This document shows, one piece after another, positions 56,624 to 64,000 of a stretch of 64,000 nt of DNA. Positions within the stretch are counted from its first letter, which is position 1, and each line of letters begins with the position of its first letter. The stretch is from Tateyamaria sp. Alg231-49. GTDB taxonomy: Bacteria; Pseudomonadota; Alphaproteobacteria; Rhodobacterales; Rhodobacteraceae. Location of the stretch: NCBI RefSeq assembly GCF_900143535.1, contig NZ_FRFA01000018.1, positions 1 through 64,000 of the forward strand, given 5' to 3'. The notes under the pieces were generated by a model. It worked only from the letters and a program-made list of their open reading frames with translations, was not told the DNA's origin and made no database searches. The position numbers were made by a program, and so were the translations under genes.

Positions 56624-57883
56624 ATGCAACTGATCAAAATAGTCGCAGTTTCGGCGTTGGCGTTAGGCGCACCCGTTCTGACAGATTCCATCGGCTTGAC
56701 GGATAGTGCGTCGGCCTACGCCAAGAACGGCAATGGTGGCGGCAATGGTGGAGGTAATGGCGGCGGCAACGGTGGCGGCAATAGCGGCGGCAACGATGCC
56801 GGCAATAGCGGCGGCAAGGGTGATGGAGGCGGCAAAGGCAAAAGCAGCGACAAAGGGTCCAAAAACGAGTCCAAAAGCGCCAGCAAGGGCAACGGAGGCG
56901 GCAAAGGCAGTTCGGCCACACGCGGCAACCGCAAGAGCCTTGGTGAAATGCTGGGGCTGAAACCAAAATCGAACAAACAAAACAGAAGCAGCGGTAAGGC
57001 GAGCAGGACGGCCAGTAAGCCTGCAAAAGCCAAGTCACGACCCGCAACAGGACCCACAGTGACCGCGTCGATCCGCCCGCCCAAACAAAAGCCGGTACAG
57101 GCGCAACTTAAGGGACTGAATTCGCTCAACCGGAACATCAACGGGTTGATGAATTCGAACGATCCAAAGATGGTCGGGTTCCGCGCCTATGTTGAGGCAA
57201 GCGCAATGCTTGTCGAGGATCAGGAGGCACTGGCTGCTGCGCTCGAGACATTTGGGCCAACTCTGGAGGAGTACGGTGCGCTATTGGACGGTCTGGGATA
57301 TGACGTTCCGGCAAACCTAATGGAACTCGAGGCGCTTTCCGACCTGTTGAATGAACAGGCGACTGCTTCGCAGCCATCTATCGCAGACTTTACTGATCAA
57401 GAGGCATATCAAAAGGCTCTCGACGATTGGAATGATAATAACAACATCGGGGATGAACCTGTAATCGACGACTTCGTTGATCAGGACGCCTATGACATGG
57501 CCGTGACCGAGTGGAGCACGGACAAGGTTTCAGCCGAGGCGGCGCTTGAAGGCTATGACGAGGTGTCAGATGCGTTCGAGGCTGTGGAAGAGGCGCAGGA
57601 AGCCGTCGATGAGGGATTGATAGCCACGTCGGACGAAGCTCTGACACAGGCAATCGTCGACGGGTGGAATGCAACAGGTGCAGGCCCGACCACCGAAGAG
57701 GACGTTACGCCAGAGGTGTTTGATTGGGTCAGCGACAAAATGGGCGTTGGTGAAGATCAGGACGGCTTGATCGACGACTACATCGCACAGCAGCCGGCAA
57801 CCGAAGAGCCGGTGATCGACGAACCGGTGATCGATGAGGCGCAGGTCGACACAGCGGAAACAGATACTATCGAAGAAAGCTGA
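56624..57883 (+). CDS. Gly/Asn-repeat secreted protein of unknown function
   Basis: A 419-residue protein. A signal peptide (residues 1-~33) is followed by four to five copies of G-G-N-G and G-G-N-S repeats (~35-75), a Lys/Ser-rich basic linker (~75-160) and an acidic helical domain to the end. That domain contains two like ~26-residue repeats, IADFTDQEAYQKALDDW and IDDFVDQDAYDMAVTEW. The last ~30 residues are very acidic (TEEPVIDEPVIDEAQVD). AAGGGGA precedes the ATG. The basic and acidic halves differ strongly in composition. No family is recognised; an exported matrix or ice-, mineral- or polymer-binding role is only a guess. Confidence 0.7.
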   Translation: MQLIKIVAVSALALGAPVLTDSIGLTDSASAYAKNGNGGGNGGGNGGGNGGGNSGGNDAGNSGGKGDGGGKGKSSDKGSKNESKSASKGNGGGKGSSATRGNRKSLGEMLGLKPKSNKQNRSSGKASRTASKPAKAKSRPATGPTVTASIRPPKQKPVQAQLKGLNSLNRNINGLMNSNDPKMVGFRAYVEASAMLVEDQEALAAALETFGPTLEEYGALLDGLGYDVPANLMELEALSDLLNEQATASQPSIADFTDQEAYQKALDDWNDNNNIGDEPVIDDFVDQDAYDMAVTEWSTDKVSAEAALEGYDEVSDAFEAVEEAQEAVDEGLIATSDEALTQAIVDGWNATGAGPTTEEDVTPEVFDWVSDKMGVGEDQDGLIDDYIAQQPATEEPVIDEPVIDEAQVDTAETDTIEES

Positions 57884-57908
57884 GCCACCCCCTCCAAGGG
57901 CAAGACCG

Positions 57909-57942
57909 ACGGCGCGCGCAACTTTCTGTTTGCGCGCGCCGT
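57909..57942. terminator. Strong hairpin after the Gly-rich gene
   Basis: Perfect 13-bp stem ACGGCGCGCGCAA / TTGCGCGCGCCGT with an 8-base loop, downstream of the stop codon. Only a weak T content follows, so it may stabilise the mRNA 3' end as well as terminate. Confidence 0.6.
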
Positions 57943-57991
57943 TGCGTTCTGTGCCAATGCCAACCGAGTTTGATGCCCCGGAGTGGTTTTG

Positions 57992-58360
57992 ATGATCCGC
58001 CTTGTCTTGTGCGCCGTGACAGCCACCTTGCCCACGCTTGGACTGGCTGACCCCGGCTGGACCCCATTGACGGGTGCCGAAATCCGCACGGCCCTGACCG
58101 GGCGCACGTTGGTGTACCTCGACAAAGACGACCCGACACAGAGTGTGGATACCATTCAAGACTTCCGCGCTTCGGGCGCGACGCTCTACACCTTTAAAGG
58201 ACGCGAAAGCTGGGGATACTGGCGGGTCGAAAACGATCAGTATTGCAGCCAATGGCCCCCTAATGACCTTTGGGCCTGCTACGGTCTGGAACGGGATGGC
58301 GAGACAGTGCGCTTTGTCGGAGAGCATGACGATATAACGGTGGCCCAATATGCCGACTGA
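57992..58360 (+). CDS. Small secreted protein, unknown
   Basis: A 122-residue product starting MIRLVLCAVTATLPTLGLA (signal peptide) at an ATG with GGAG upstream. The mature part has a beta-rich look: WTPLTGAEIRTALTGRTLVYLD ... YCSQWPPNDLWACYGLERDG. Its two cysteines could pair. No confident family. It overlaps the next gene by eleven bases, so the two are probably co-translated. Confidence 0.7.
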   Translation: MIRLVLCAVTATLPTLGLADPGWTPLTGAEIRTALTGRTLVYLDKDDPTQSVDTIQDFRASGATLYTFKGRESWGYWRVENDQYCSQWPPNDLWACYGLERDGETVRFVGEHDDITVAQYAD

Positions 58361-58763
58361 ACGGGTACTGGCCGACTTTCTGGGGCGGTGGGAGATCGTG
58401 CGCCAGATCACACCGGCAGACGGACCGCCTGCCGCATTCAGCGGCCATGGAACATGGCAGGCCGAGGCGGGTGGGGCGATCTACACCGAAACCGGCGTGC
58501 TGCAACTTCAGGGCGCAGCCCCAATGACCGCAGAGCGCAAATACCTCTGGAACGATGACCTGTCGGTGCAGTTTGAGGATGGGCGCCCCTTTCATACCGT
58601 GCCCGCCCGTGGGGGGCAGGCCACGCATTTCTGTGATCCCGACACTTATCTTGTTTCTTACGATTTCAGCGACTGGCCCGCATTCACCGTGCGCTATGAT
58701 GTGACGGGACCACGCAAGGATTATGTGATGATAAGTAGGTATCAACGCACCGATGCACGCTGA
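58350..58763 (+). CDS. DUF6314-like protein
   Basis: A 137-residue soluble protein. LADFLGRWEIVRQI, then FSGHGTWQAEAGGAIYTETGVL and the late YVMISRYQR match the general form of DUF6314, a small beta-barrel family of unknown role; the match is from memory. It begins inside the last codons of the preceding gene. There is no signal peptide. Confidence 0.65.
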   Translation: MPTERVLADFLGRWEIVRQITPADGPPAAFSGHGTWQAEAGGAIYTETGVLQLQGAAPMTAERKYLWNDDLSVQFEDGRPFHTVPARGGQATHFCDPDTYLVSYDFSDWPAFTVRYDVTGPRKDYVMISRYQRTDAR

Positions 58764-58844
58764 GCGCATGTCCTTTGCACTTGCAGAAAAGTGACCGTCT
58801 TGGCACAACACCGTCAGCAAATTCATATGACAAGGCGAGAGTTC

Positions 58845-59444
58845 ATGGAGCAAACGTGGAATAACAAAGTGCTGAGCGACGTTTTTGGTGCTGATGAGGG
58901 CCTTGGCCTGCGCATCAAACAGGTGGCATTGGTGCTGGTCGGGGTGCTTGTTCTGGCCGTGGCGGCCAAGATCAACGTGCCAATGTGGCCCGTGCCGATC
59001 ACAATGGGCACCTTTGCAGTGCTGACCATCGGGGCGGCCTATGGCGCGCGTCTGGGGTTGGTGACAATCCTTGCCTACATGATCATCGGCGCGCTGGGCT
59101 TTGATATCTTTGCAAGCTCTTCGGCCGAAGCGTCGGGGCTGACATACATGATGGGCGGCACTGGCGGTTATCTCGTCGGCTATGTGCTGGCGACGCTTGC
59201 GCTGGGCGCGCTGGCGCAACGCGGTTGGGATCGTTCAGTGGGCTGGATGGCTCTGGCGATGCTGATCGGCACCGTGCTGATTTATGTGCCGGGCCTTCTG
59301 TGGCTGGGTCAGCTTTATGGCTGGGACAAGCCCATCCTTCAGTGGGGGCTCACTCCGTTCCTGATCGGCGATGCGCTCAAACTGGCGCTGGCGGCAGTGG
59401 TTCTGCCAACGGTCTGGAAGATGGTGGGCGACGCGCGTCGCTGA
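58845..59444 (+). CDS. bioY: Biotin transporter substrate-binding protein BioY
   Basis: Integral-membrane S-component for biotin uptake, 199 residues. Recognised by INVPMWPVPITMGTFAVLTIGAAYGARLG, the central GGTGGYLVGYVLATLALG, and WLGQLYGWDKPILQWGLTPFLIGDALKLALAA at the end. It has no adjacent BioM/BioN ATPase genes and may act alone or with a shared energy module. The ATG at 58845 is chosen over the GTG at 58791. No BioR-type TTATCTATAA-like site was found upstream. Confidence 0.93.
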   Translation: MEQTWNNKVLSDVFGADEGLGLRIKQVALVLVGVLVLAVAAKINVPMWPVPITMGTFAVLTIGAAYGARLGLVTILAYMIIGALGFDIFASSSAEASGLTYMMGGTGGYLVGYVLATLALGALAQRGWDRSVGWMALAMLIGTVLIYVPGLLWLGQLYGWDKPILQWGLTPFLIGDALKLALAAVVLPTVWKMVGDARR

Positions 59445-59466
59445 CATTATTGATTTCAAAACGAAA

Positions 59467-59497
59467 AGGGCCGGTGCGGTGCACTGGCCCTTTTTTT
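59467..59497 (+). terminator. Terminator after bioY
   Basis: A 10-bp stem AGGGCCGGTG / CACTGGCCCT (one G-T pair) with a CGGTG loop and a run of seven Ts, about 20 bases after the bioY stop. Confidence 0.92.
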
Positions 59498-59547
59498 GTG
59501 GCTGGACAGTTCGTGTGCTTTGGTCCTGAATAGCTGAACTGAGTTGT

Positions 59548-60126
59548 ATGGGGGTGATCGCTTTGAAGAGAAACGCTTTCTATCGCGGGGGGCTTGCGAT
59601 TTGCCTGGCCGCGCAGCTTGCAATCGGAGCGGCCCAAGCCGGGACTCCGGTTGTTTATGAAGACGATGGTAGGGCGCTGTTCAAACTGGAAGTGCCTGAC
59701 TTCTGGACCCTGCGCACAGGTGGTTTGCGCGATCTGGAAGGGCCAGACGCCGATGACATCCGCGATGTCTCGCGGGTTTTTGGCATGACGGCTGACGCGC
59801 ACCCAGGCGTCTGGGTCGGGGTGATTTCGCCCCATGGTGTTTCCAACTTTGACGACGCGCGGGAATACCTGCAGGACATCGGACCCTTTCTGGTCCAAGA
59901 GGCTGAGGCCGAAGCCCCCAAGTCTCGCCAGGTTGGCGGTCTTCCGGCGCGTAGCATCGCAGGCACGGGGCGCCGCGACGGCAAAAACGTCACATTCACC
60001 GCACTTGCCATCGACTTGCCAAGCAACCGCATGGTCATCGCCGTCGTTGTTCTGGAAGCGGGCGTAGATCAGGAGCCCATCGCGGACATCAACCGCATGT
60101 TGGCATCGATCAGGTCAATCCGATGA
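59548..60126 (+). CDS. Secreted protein, unknown
   Basis: A 192-residue protein with a signal peptide (LAICLAAQLAIGAAQA) and a soluble body (VYEDDGRALFKLEVPDFWTLR ... VWVGVISPHGVSNFDDAREYLQDIG). The start is uncertain: the ATG at 59548 lacks a good ribosome-binding site, while GTG at 59554 or TTG at 59563 after GGGGGTGA are possible. No family is recognised. It overlaps the following lipoprotein gene by four bases. Confidence 0.65.
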   Translation: MGVIALKRNAFYRGGLAICLAAQLAIGAAQAGTPVVYEDDGRALFKLEVPDFWTLRTGGLRDLEGPDADDIRDVSRVFGMTADAHPGVWVGVISPHGVSNFDDAREYLQDIGPFLVQEAEAEAPKSRQVGGLPARSIAGTGRRDGKNVTFTALAIDLPSNRMVIAVVVLEAGVDQEPIADINRMLASIRSIR

Positions 60127-60452
60127 AGGTGACAGGCATGATGCACAAAAAAAGTTTCTCCAAGCTGATGACGCTGGCCTTTGCCGGTTCACTGGCACTT
60201 GCTGGCTGTGACGGCACCGGTGTCTCAACCTCTGGCGCGGTCTATTACGACTCGATGCTGTGGAACGATTACTACTACGGCAGCTATCGCCCCGGTTATC
60301 GCCCACCGCCAGACCGACCTGACAGACCGGACCGCCCGGACAGACCCGTGCGCCCGCCCGGTGGCGGAATTGACCCCGGCTTCTCCCGCCCGCCAGCGGC
60401 CCGTCCGCCGGCACACCGTCCGGCAGGAGGTGGGGGGCGCGGTCGCCGCTAA
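60123..60452 (+). CDS. Small Pro/Arg-rich lipoprotein
   Basis: A 109-residue product with a lipobox L-A-L-A-G-C at residues 24-29, then a short Tyr-rich segment (VYYDSMLWNDYYYGSY). A low-complexity tail holds four DRP or RPDRP repeats and Pro/Gly/Arg stretches. It likely sits in the outer membrane with an extended cationic tail. Function unknown. The start may be ATG 60123, which overlaps the previous stop, or ATG 60138. Confidence 0.65.
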   Translation: MKVTGMMHKKSFSKLMTLAFAGSLALAGCDGTGVSTSGAVYYDSMLWNDYYYGSYRPGYRPPPDRPDRPDRPDRPVRPPGGGIDPGFSRPPAARPPAHRPAGGGGRGRR

Positions 60453-61675
60453 GTCGCGGCCTGCGCCTCAGCCAGCTCGGTGATCACGGTCGAGCTTTTT
60501 TCCAGCGTCCGGTGCACAGGACATTTGTCGGCGATTTCAAGAAGGCGCGCGCGCTGATCCGCGTCGAGCGCACCGCGCAGCGAAATCACCCGCTTCCACG
60601 TGTCGATTTTGTCGCCGCTTGCGGTGTCGGCATCCTGTGCATGCACCTTGTCGTGGCTCACATCCACTGACACATGCTCCAGCGGCCAACCCTTGCGGCG
60701 GGCATACATGCGGATGGTCATTGAGGTACAGGCGGCAAGCCCGGCGCTCAGCAGCCCATACGGCGACAGGCCCTGATTGGTGCCGCCATAGGCGCGCGGT
60801 TCGTCTGCAAGAATGTGGTGACGGGTGCCGTGGGTGATATCCTGAAGGAACCCATGCGGGTCCGCTTCTGCACTGCGCACAATGCCTTCGGGTGCGCCAA
60901 TGGGCGGGGCAGGTGGTTTCAACGCCAGATACTTTTTGGCCCATGTCGCAATGATGTCTGCGGCGTATTCCGCATGTTCGGCGCGGGTGATCAGGTGGTC
61001 GGCATCGTCAAGCGTGACAAAGCTTTTGGGATGTTTGGCGGCCAGAAAAATCTGGCTGGCATTCTCGATCCCCACGATGGCGTCGCCGGGGGCATGCAGG
61101 ACCATCAGGGCGGCGTGAAGACGGGCAATGGCCGGGGCCAGCGCCTCGCCAGTCACATCCTCGACAAAGGCCTGCCCGATGCGAAACGGACGGCCCCCAA
61201 GAGACACCTCAGCCTCGCCCTTGGCGGCAATCTCGGGCAGGGCAGCGGCAAAATTGTGGGTCACGTGGCCGGGATCAAAGGGCGCGCCAAGGGTGGCCAC
61301 CGCCTTGATCTGGTGCAGATTGGCGGTCGCCTTCAGCACTGCGGCACCGCCCAGAGAATGGCCAATCATCAGGGTCGGGGGCATGCCGCGACTGTCCAGA
61401 TAGGCAACAGCGCGCTCAAGGTCCTGCACGTTCGACGTGAATGAGGTGTTGGCAAATTCGCCGTCACTGTGACCGAGCCCGGTGAAATCAAAGCGCAACA
61501 CTGCAATGCCCAGCGTGGTCAGGCGGGCGGCAATGCGACGGGCTGCGGGGATATCCTTGCCACAAGTAAAACAGTGAGCAAAGACAGCCGTGGCCAGATG
61601 CGGGCCGTCGGGCAGATCAAGGCGCGCATCCAGCGTACCTGCATGGCCGGGAAATGAAATACGTTCGGTTGGCAT
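60449..61675 (-). CDS. Alpha/beta-hydrolase fused to an OsmC-family peroxidase domain
   Basis: A 408-residue fusion. Residues ~1-245 are an alpha/beta-hydrolase (VFAHCFTCGKDIPAARRIA, FDFTGLGHSDG, and nucleophile Ser in IGHSLGGAAVLK). Residues ~270-408 are an OsmC-type domain with its two redox Cys in AACTSMTIRMYAR and DKCPVHRTLEKSS. OsmC/Ohr proteins detoxify organic hydroperoxides. The fused esterase could hydrolyse peroxidised esters first (inference). This fusion is frequent in alphaproteobacteria. Confidence 0.9.
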   Translation of the reverse strand: MPTERISFPGHAGTLDARLDLPDGPHLATAVFAHCFTCGKDIPAARRIAARLTTLGIAVLRFDFTGLGHSDGEFANTSFTSNVQDLERAVAYLDSRGMPPTLMIGHSLGGAAVLKATANLHQIKAVATLGAPFDPGHVTHNFAAALPEIAAKGEAEVSLGGRPFRIGQAFVEDVTGEALAPAIARLHAALMVLHAPGDAIVGIENASQIFLAAKHPKSFVTLDDADHLITRAEHAEYAADIIATWAKKYLALKPPAPPIGAPEGIVRSAEADPHGFLQDITHGTRHHILADEPRAYGGTNQGLSPYGLLSAGLAACTSMTIRMYARRKGWPLEHVSVDVSHDKVHAQDADTASGDKIDTWKRVISLRGALDADQRARLLEIADKCPVHRTLEKSSTVITELAEAQAAT

Positions 61676-61829
61676 GGGCGTGATCCTTCGTGTTGGCCCT
61701 GAAGGTGGGGGATGCAGGGCCAACTGTGAAGGGGGGTGTAATATGGGTGACGGTGTTGTGTTGGGGGCGTTTCAGAACGCCACCCGCCGATATAGGGCGC
61801 TTTTTCGAAAGGTCAGGGCGTGGGGAGGA

Positions 61830-63485
61830 TCAGTTCGCCTTTTCAAGCTTTTTGTAATGCTTGCCCACTTCATCCTTGATGAGCTTGTCCAACTCATCAT
61901 GCAGCGCCTTGGACTTGCGCAGTTCGGACTCGTAAAGGTTGGCCAGCTGCTTTTCGTTTTCTGTGCCGCTGGCCTTGTCGACTGCGGCCAGAACAGCAGT
62001 TTCGGTCACCTTGCCGCTGATCTTTTCTGACATGTTCTGGGCAATATCGGGTCCGTGCTTGACCAGAATTTTGGTCAGGTTGGCCTCGTCCGGATAAAGC
62101 TTGCGCAACATGTCCGGTGCGCCCTTGAGGTACTTGGAATACACCAGTTTGCCCACCACCAGAGAGGTGCGGTTGGGGCGATCTGCGTTGAACTTGGAAA
62201 TTGCCTTGCCAAACCCGCCCTTCAACAGCCCCGCGGTTGCCGCCTTGAAAAAGGCGTCCTGGAAGTCCTTGCCAGTGATCTTGCCTTTTTCGATGCCTGT
62301 TTTCAGCAGCATGAACGTCTCTTTGGCCATGTTTTCCATGTACGCCTGACCGGCCCCGGATTTCAGGAACTTGGTGATCAGTTTGTCGATGGCTTCCTTG
62401 GGAATTTTGTTGGTGCCCAGCTTGGAAAACATCTGGACAGAAAAGTCGCCAGCGAATTTTTTGGCCATTGCGGGGCCGAGTTTGCCAGTGATGGCCGCGC
62501 CTGCTCCGGCAAAGAACATGTCCATGGCCACCTTCTTGGCAGCACTGTCGAGCGTAACGTTCTTGTTGCCCGCCAGCACCTCACCGACCTGTCCGGCACT
62601 TGACTTGACGCCCTCAACTGAAGTCGCCGCAAGGATCTGTGCCTCGTAAGGTTTGATCTTGCCCTTGGACTGGATGACGATCTGAGCCGTGGCATAGACC
62701 TCAACCACCGTGAATGACGTATCACGCACCACTTCGAGGGTGCCGGCAATAGAACCGGCCGTGCCGATGCGGGCATTGATATAGGTTTTGAATGCTTTGG
62801 CGCCGGCGTTGTGCGCCTTGACGGCTTTGGTCTCTTGCGCGCTGATCTTTTCCCAGTTGGGTTTGGAATGCGTGGTCAGAGATTTGAGAAACTTGGCTTC
62901 AGAACGCGCATTCAGGATCGCGTTCCAGGGCGGTTCGGCCTTGTTATTGGCCCAGCGGACGGTGAATTCCGTCATCTGCATCATAAAACCTTCGCCGCCC
63001 AGCATTGTCTTTTCAGCGTCGTTGGCAAAATTCTCCCAACATTCCGCCTGTCCAATCAGCCCATCAGCGCGGGCTTGATACTTGCGCAGCATTGCGGCCT
63101 GACGCTTTTCGAACTCTTTGATCGTGACGTGTTTGATCTTGCCGCCTTCTTTGACCTCGACCCGGTTGGCCAGGTCTTTCATGTTGGCGTCATGCTTGGC
63201 CTTGAGCTTGCCAAGACCCGCCTTCCACGTCTTGCCGCCGGGATCGATAATGCCATCGGGCTTCTTGAAACCGCAGGCTGATTTCTGAAAGGCTCGGATC
63301 GCCTTGATCATCGTGGCATTCACCTTGCCGTCGATTGGCACGTTATACCCGTTCGCAATAAGGAACAGTTGCACCATCTTGACGTCGTCTGCCTTGTTGG
63401 CGACGGGTTTGAATTTTTCGCCCTTCTTGTCGGCTTTGGTGATGCGGTTCTTGTCTCCAACGGGTGCTGTAATGGCGAGGCTCAA
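61830..63485 (-). CDS. Peptidoglycan-binding-domain protein, possible secreted effector
   Basis: A 551-residue Lys-rich protein with no signal peptide. Residues ~33-94 are a PG_binding_1-like domain (DDVKMVQLFLIANGYNVPIDG ... KAIRAFQKSACG). A long helical region of no known family follows. Near residues 250-275 and 320-345 there are amphipathic or hydrophobic stretches (TVVEVYATAQIVIQ; MDMFFAGAGAAITGKLGPAM), which could insert in a membrane. It begins at a TTG with AGGAG eight bases upstream. A cell-wall-binding domain and no signal peptide suggest export by a contact-dependent system or lysis, but no secretion or immunity gene is next to it. Function is unproven. Confidence 0.6.
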   Translation of the reverse strand: MSLAITAPVGDKNRITKADKKGEKFKPVANKADDVKMVQLFLIANGYNVPIDGKVNATMIKAIRAFQKSACGFKKPDGIIDPGGKTWKAGLGKLKAKHDANMKDLANRVEVKEGGKIKHVTIKEFEKRQAAMLRKYQARADGLIGQAECWENFANDAEKTMLGGEGFMMQMTEFTVRWANNKAEPPWNAILNARSEAKFLKSLTTHSKPNWEKISAQETKAVKAHNAGAKAFKTYINARIGTAGSIAGTLEVVRDTSFTVVEVYATAQIVIQSKGKIKPYEAQILAATSVEGVKSSAGQVGEVLAGNKNVTLDSAAKKVAMDMFFAGAGAAITGKLGPAMAKKFAGDFSVQMFSKLGTNKIPKEAIDKLITKFLKSGAGQAYMENMAKETFMLLKTGIEKGKITGKDFQDAFFKAATAGLLKGGFGKAISKFNADRPNRTSLVVGKLVYSKYLKGAPDMLRKLYPDEANLTKILVKHGPDIAQNMSEKISGKVTETAVLAAVDKASGTENEKQLANLYESELRKSKALHDELDKLIKDEVGKHYKKLEKAN

Positions 63486-63724
63486 ATGGGTTCTCCTAAA
63501 TCATCTGCACGCTGGCGCTAAAAATTTCGCCACCATGGTATCAAAGGTTTCCAATGCCAACTTAAAGGCAATCGCCCAATTTCCAAAGTAAGGAATTCCT
63601 TAGGCGCAAGACGGTTCTGTGGCGCAGACCGGGACGTGGCCGAGCAAAGGAGTATCCGTTTCGCATGCCCCGTCGCCGCGCAGGGGACGGCCGTACCGCC
63701 CATAATCTTCAATTTCCCAGTGCT

Positions 63725-64000
63725 TTAACTGATTTCGGACGCGTGCCACACGTTCTTGACCGTCATGTAATTCTCAAGGCCTTCCGTGCCTCCCTCGCGC
63801 CCGGTACCGCTGGATTTCACACCCCCAAAGGGCGTTTCGGGCATCGAGGCCTCAAGCGTGTTGATGCTGAGGTTGCCCACTTCCACCTCATCGATCATGC
63901 GATCGATATAGTCGGCGCGGTTCGTAAATCCGTACCCTGCAAGTCCAAAGGGCACTGCATTTGCCGCTGCGATGGCCGCGTCCAATGACGCCACAGGGTT
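63725..64000 (-). CDS. NAD(P)-dependent aldehyde dehydrogenase, C-terminal fragment
   Basis: The last ~91 residues of an aldehyde dehydrogenase running off the right edge. AIAAANAVPFGLAGYGFTNR, VEVGNLSINTLEASMPETPFGGVKSSGTGREGG and GLENYMTVKNVW are the conserved C-terminal motifs, in the succinate-semialdehyde dehydrogenase-like subgroup by the PETPFGGVKSSG pattern. The catalytic Cys and Glu lie outside the window, so activity cannot be judged. Confidence 0.92.
   Translation of the reverse strand, partial: NPVASLDAAIAAANAVPFGLAGYGFTNRADYIDRMIDEVEVGNLSINTLEASMPETPFGGVKSSGTGREGGTEGLENYMTVKNVWHASEIS

Noticed and set aside
58764-58844. BioR operator upstream of bioY
   Set aside because: No TTATCTATAA-like palindrome was found in the gap.

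Overview
The window reads as a chromosomal segment of a marine-type alphaproteobacterium of the Rhodobacterales (Roseobacter group). The supporting signs are a heterotetrameric sarcosine oxidase locus, a VPLPA/PEP-CTERM protein, a ccmI-ruvX-DUF1289 block, a secDF-ccmABCDG block, a bifunctional alpha/beta-hydrolase/OsmC protein, high GC with many ATGA/GTGA gene overlaps, and a GC-rich composite hairpin of a type I associate with this order. No rRNA, tRNA, CRISPR array, prophage or conjugation gene was seen. Genus cannot be set from this sequence alone.

Layout. 1-1186: the 3' end of an IS3-family element that has cut an AmiC-like binding-protein gene, followed by non-coding or degraded DNA. 1187-7470: dusA, then a tightly overlapping run (TauE/SafE permease, PhyH-like oxygenase, membrane alpha/beta-hydrolase, cytochrome P450) and a class I aldolase. 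7573-9523 (minus): ccmI-ruvX-DUF1289. 9755-15779: sarcosine oxidase soxB and soxDAG, split by three very small membrane-protein ORFs and a terminator. 15930-20689: Fe superoxide dismutase, a LOG-family hydrolase, a LysM envelope protein and an Atm1-type ABC exporter. 20832-23597: AraC regulator divergent from a secreted sulfatase. 23699-25659: a VTT/DedA-like membrane protein and two small secreted proteins. 25984-31169 (minus): an RND efflux pump (adaptor plus an unusually long permease) with a palindrome in its promoter region. 31413-34998: the YfgM-like, bamB, der block. 34995-39071: a TspO-like protein, a DUF2235 hydrolase, serS and a secreted trypsin-like protease.

39282-46195 is one long co-oriented block: yajC-secD-secF, a second TauE/SafE permease, a Mth938-domain protein, then the heme-export and cytochrome c maturation genes ccmABCD and ccmG. 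ccmI lies about 30 kb away, and ccmE, ccmF and ccmH are not in the window. 46246-49890 (minus): a CTERM-anchored surface protein and acnA. 50141-56456: DUF1223, a lipid A-type acyltransferase, an EamA transporter, an isolated divergent fliG, a TPR protein, a 54-residue Cys-containing secreted peptide and purB. 56624-60452: a Gly-rich secreted protein behind a conspicuous palindrome, two small proteins, bioY, a secreted protein and a small Pro/Arg-rich lipoprotein. 60449-64000 (minus): the hydrolase/OsmC fusion, a 551-residue signal-less peptidoglycan-binding-domain protein that looks like a possible effector, and the C-terminus of an aldehyde dehydrogenase.

Most of the window is core metabolism and envelope biogenesis. 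The least explained parts, and the best places to look for something new, are the hydrolase/P450/oxygenase run (2221-6498), the small ORFs inside the sarcosine oxidase locus (10993-11780), the Gly-rich protein with its operator-like palindrome (56556-57883) and the signal-less peptidoglycan-binding protein (61830-63485). All functions are assigned by reading motifs in translated sequence, without database searches.
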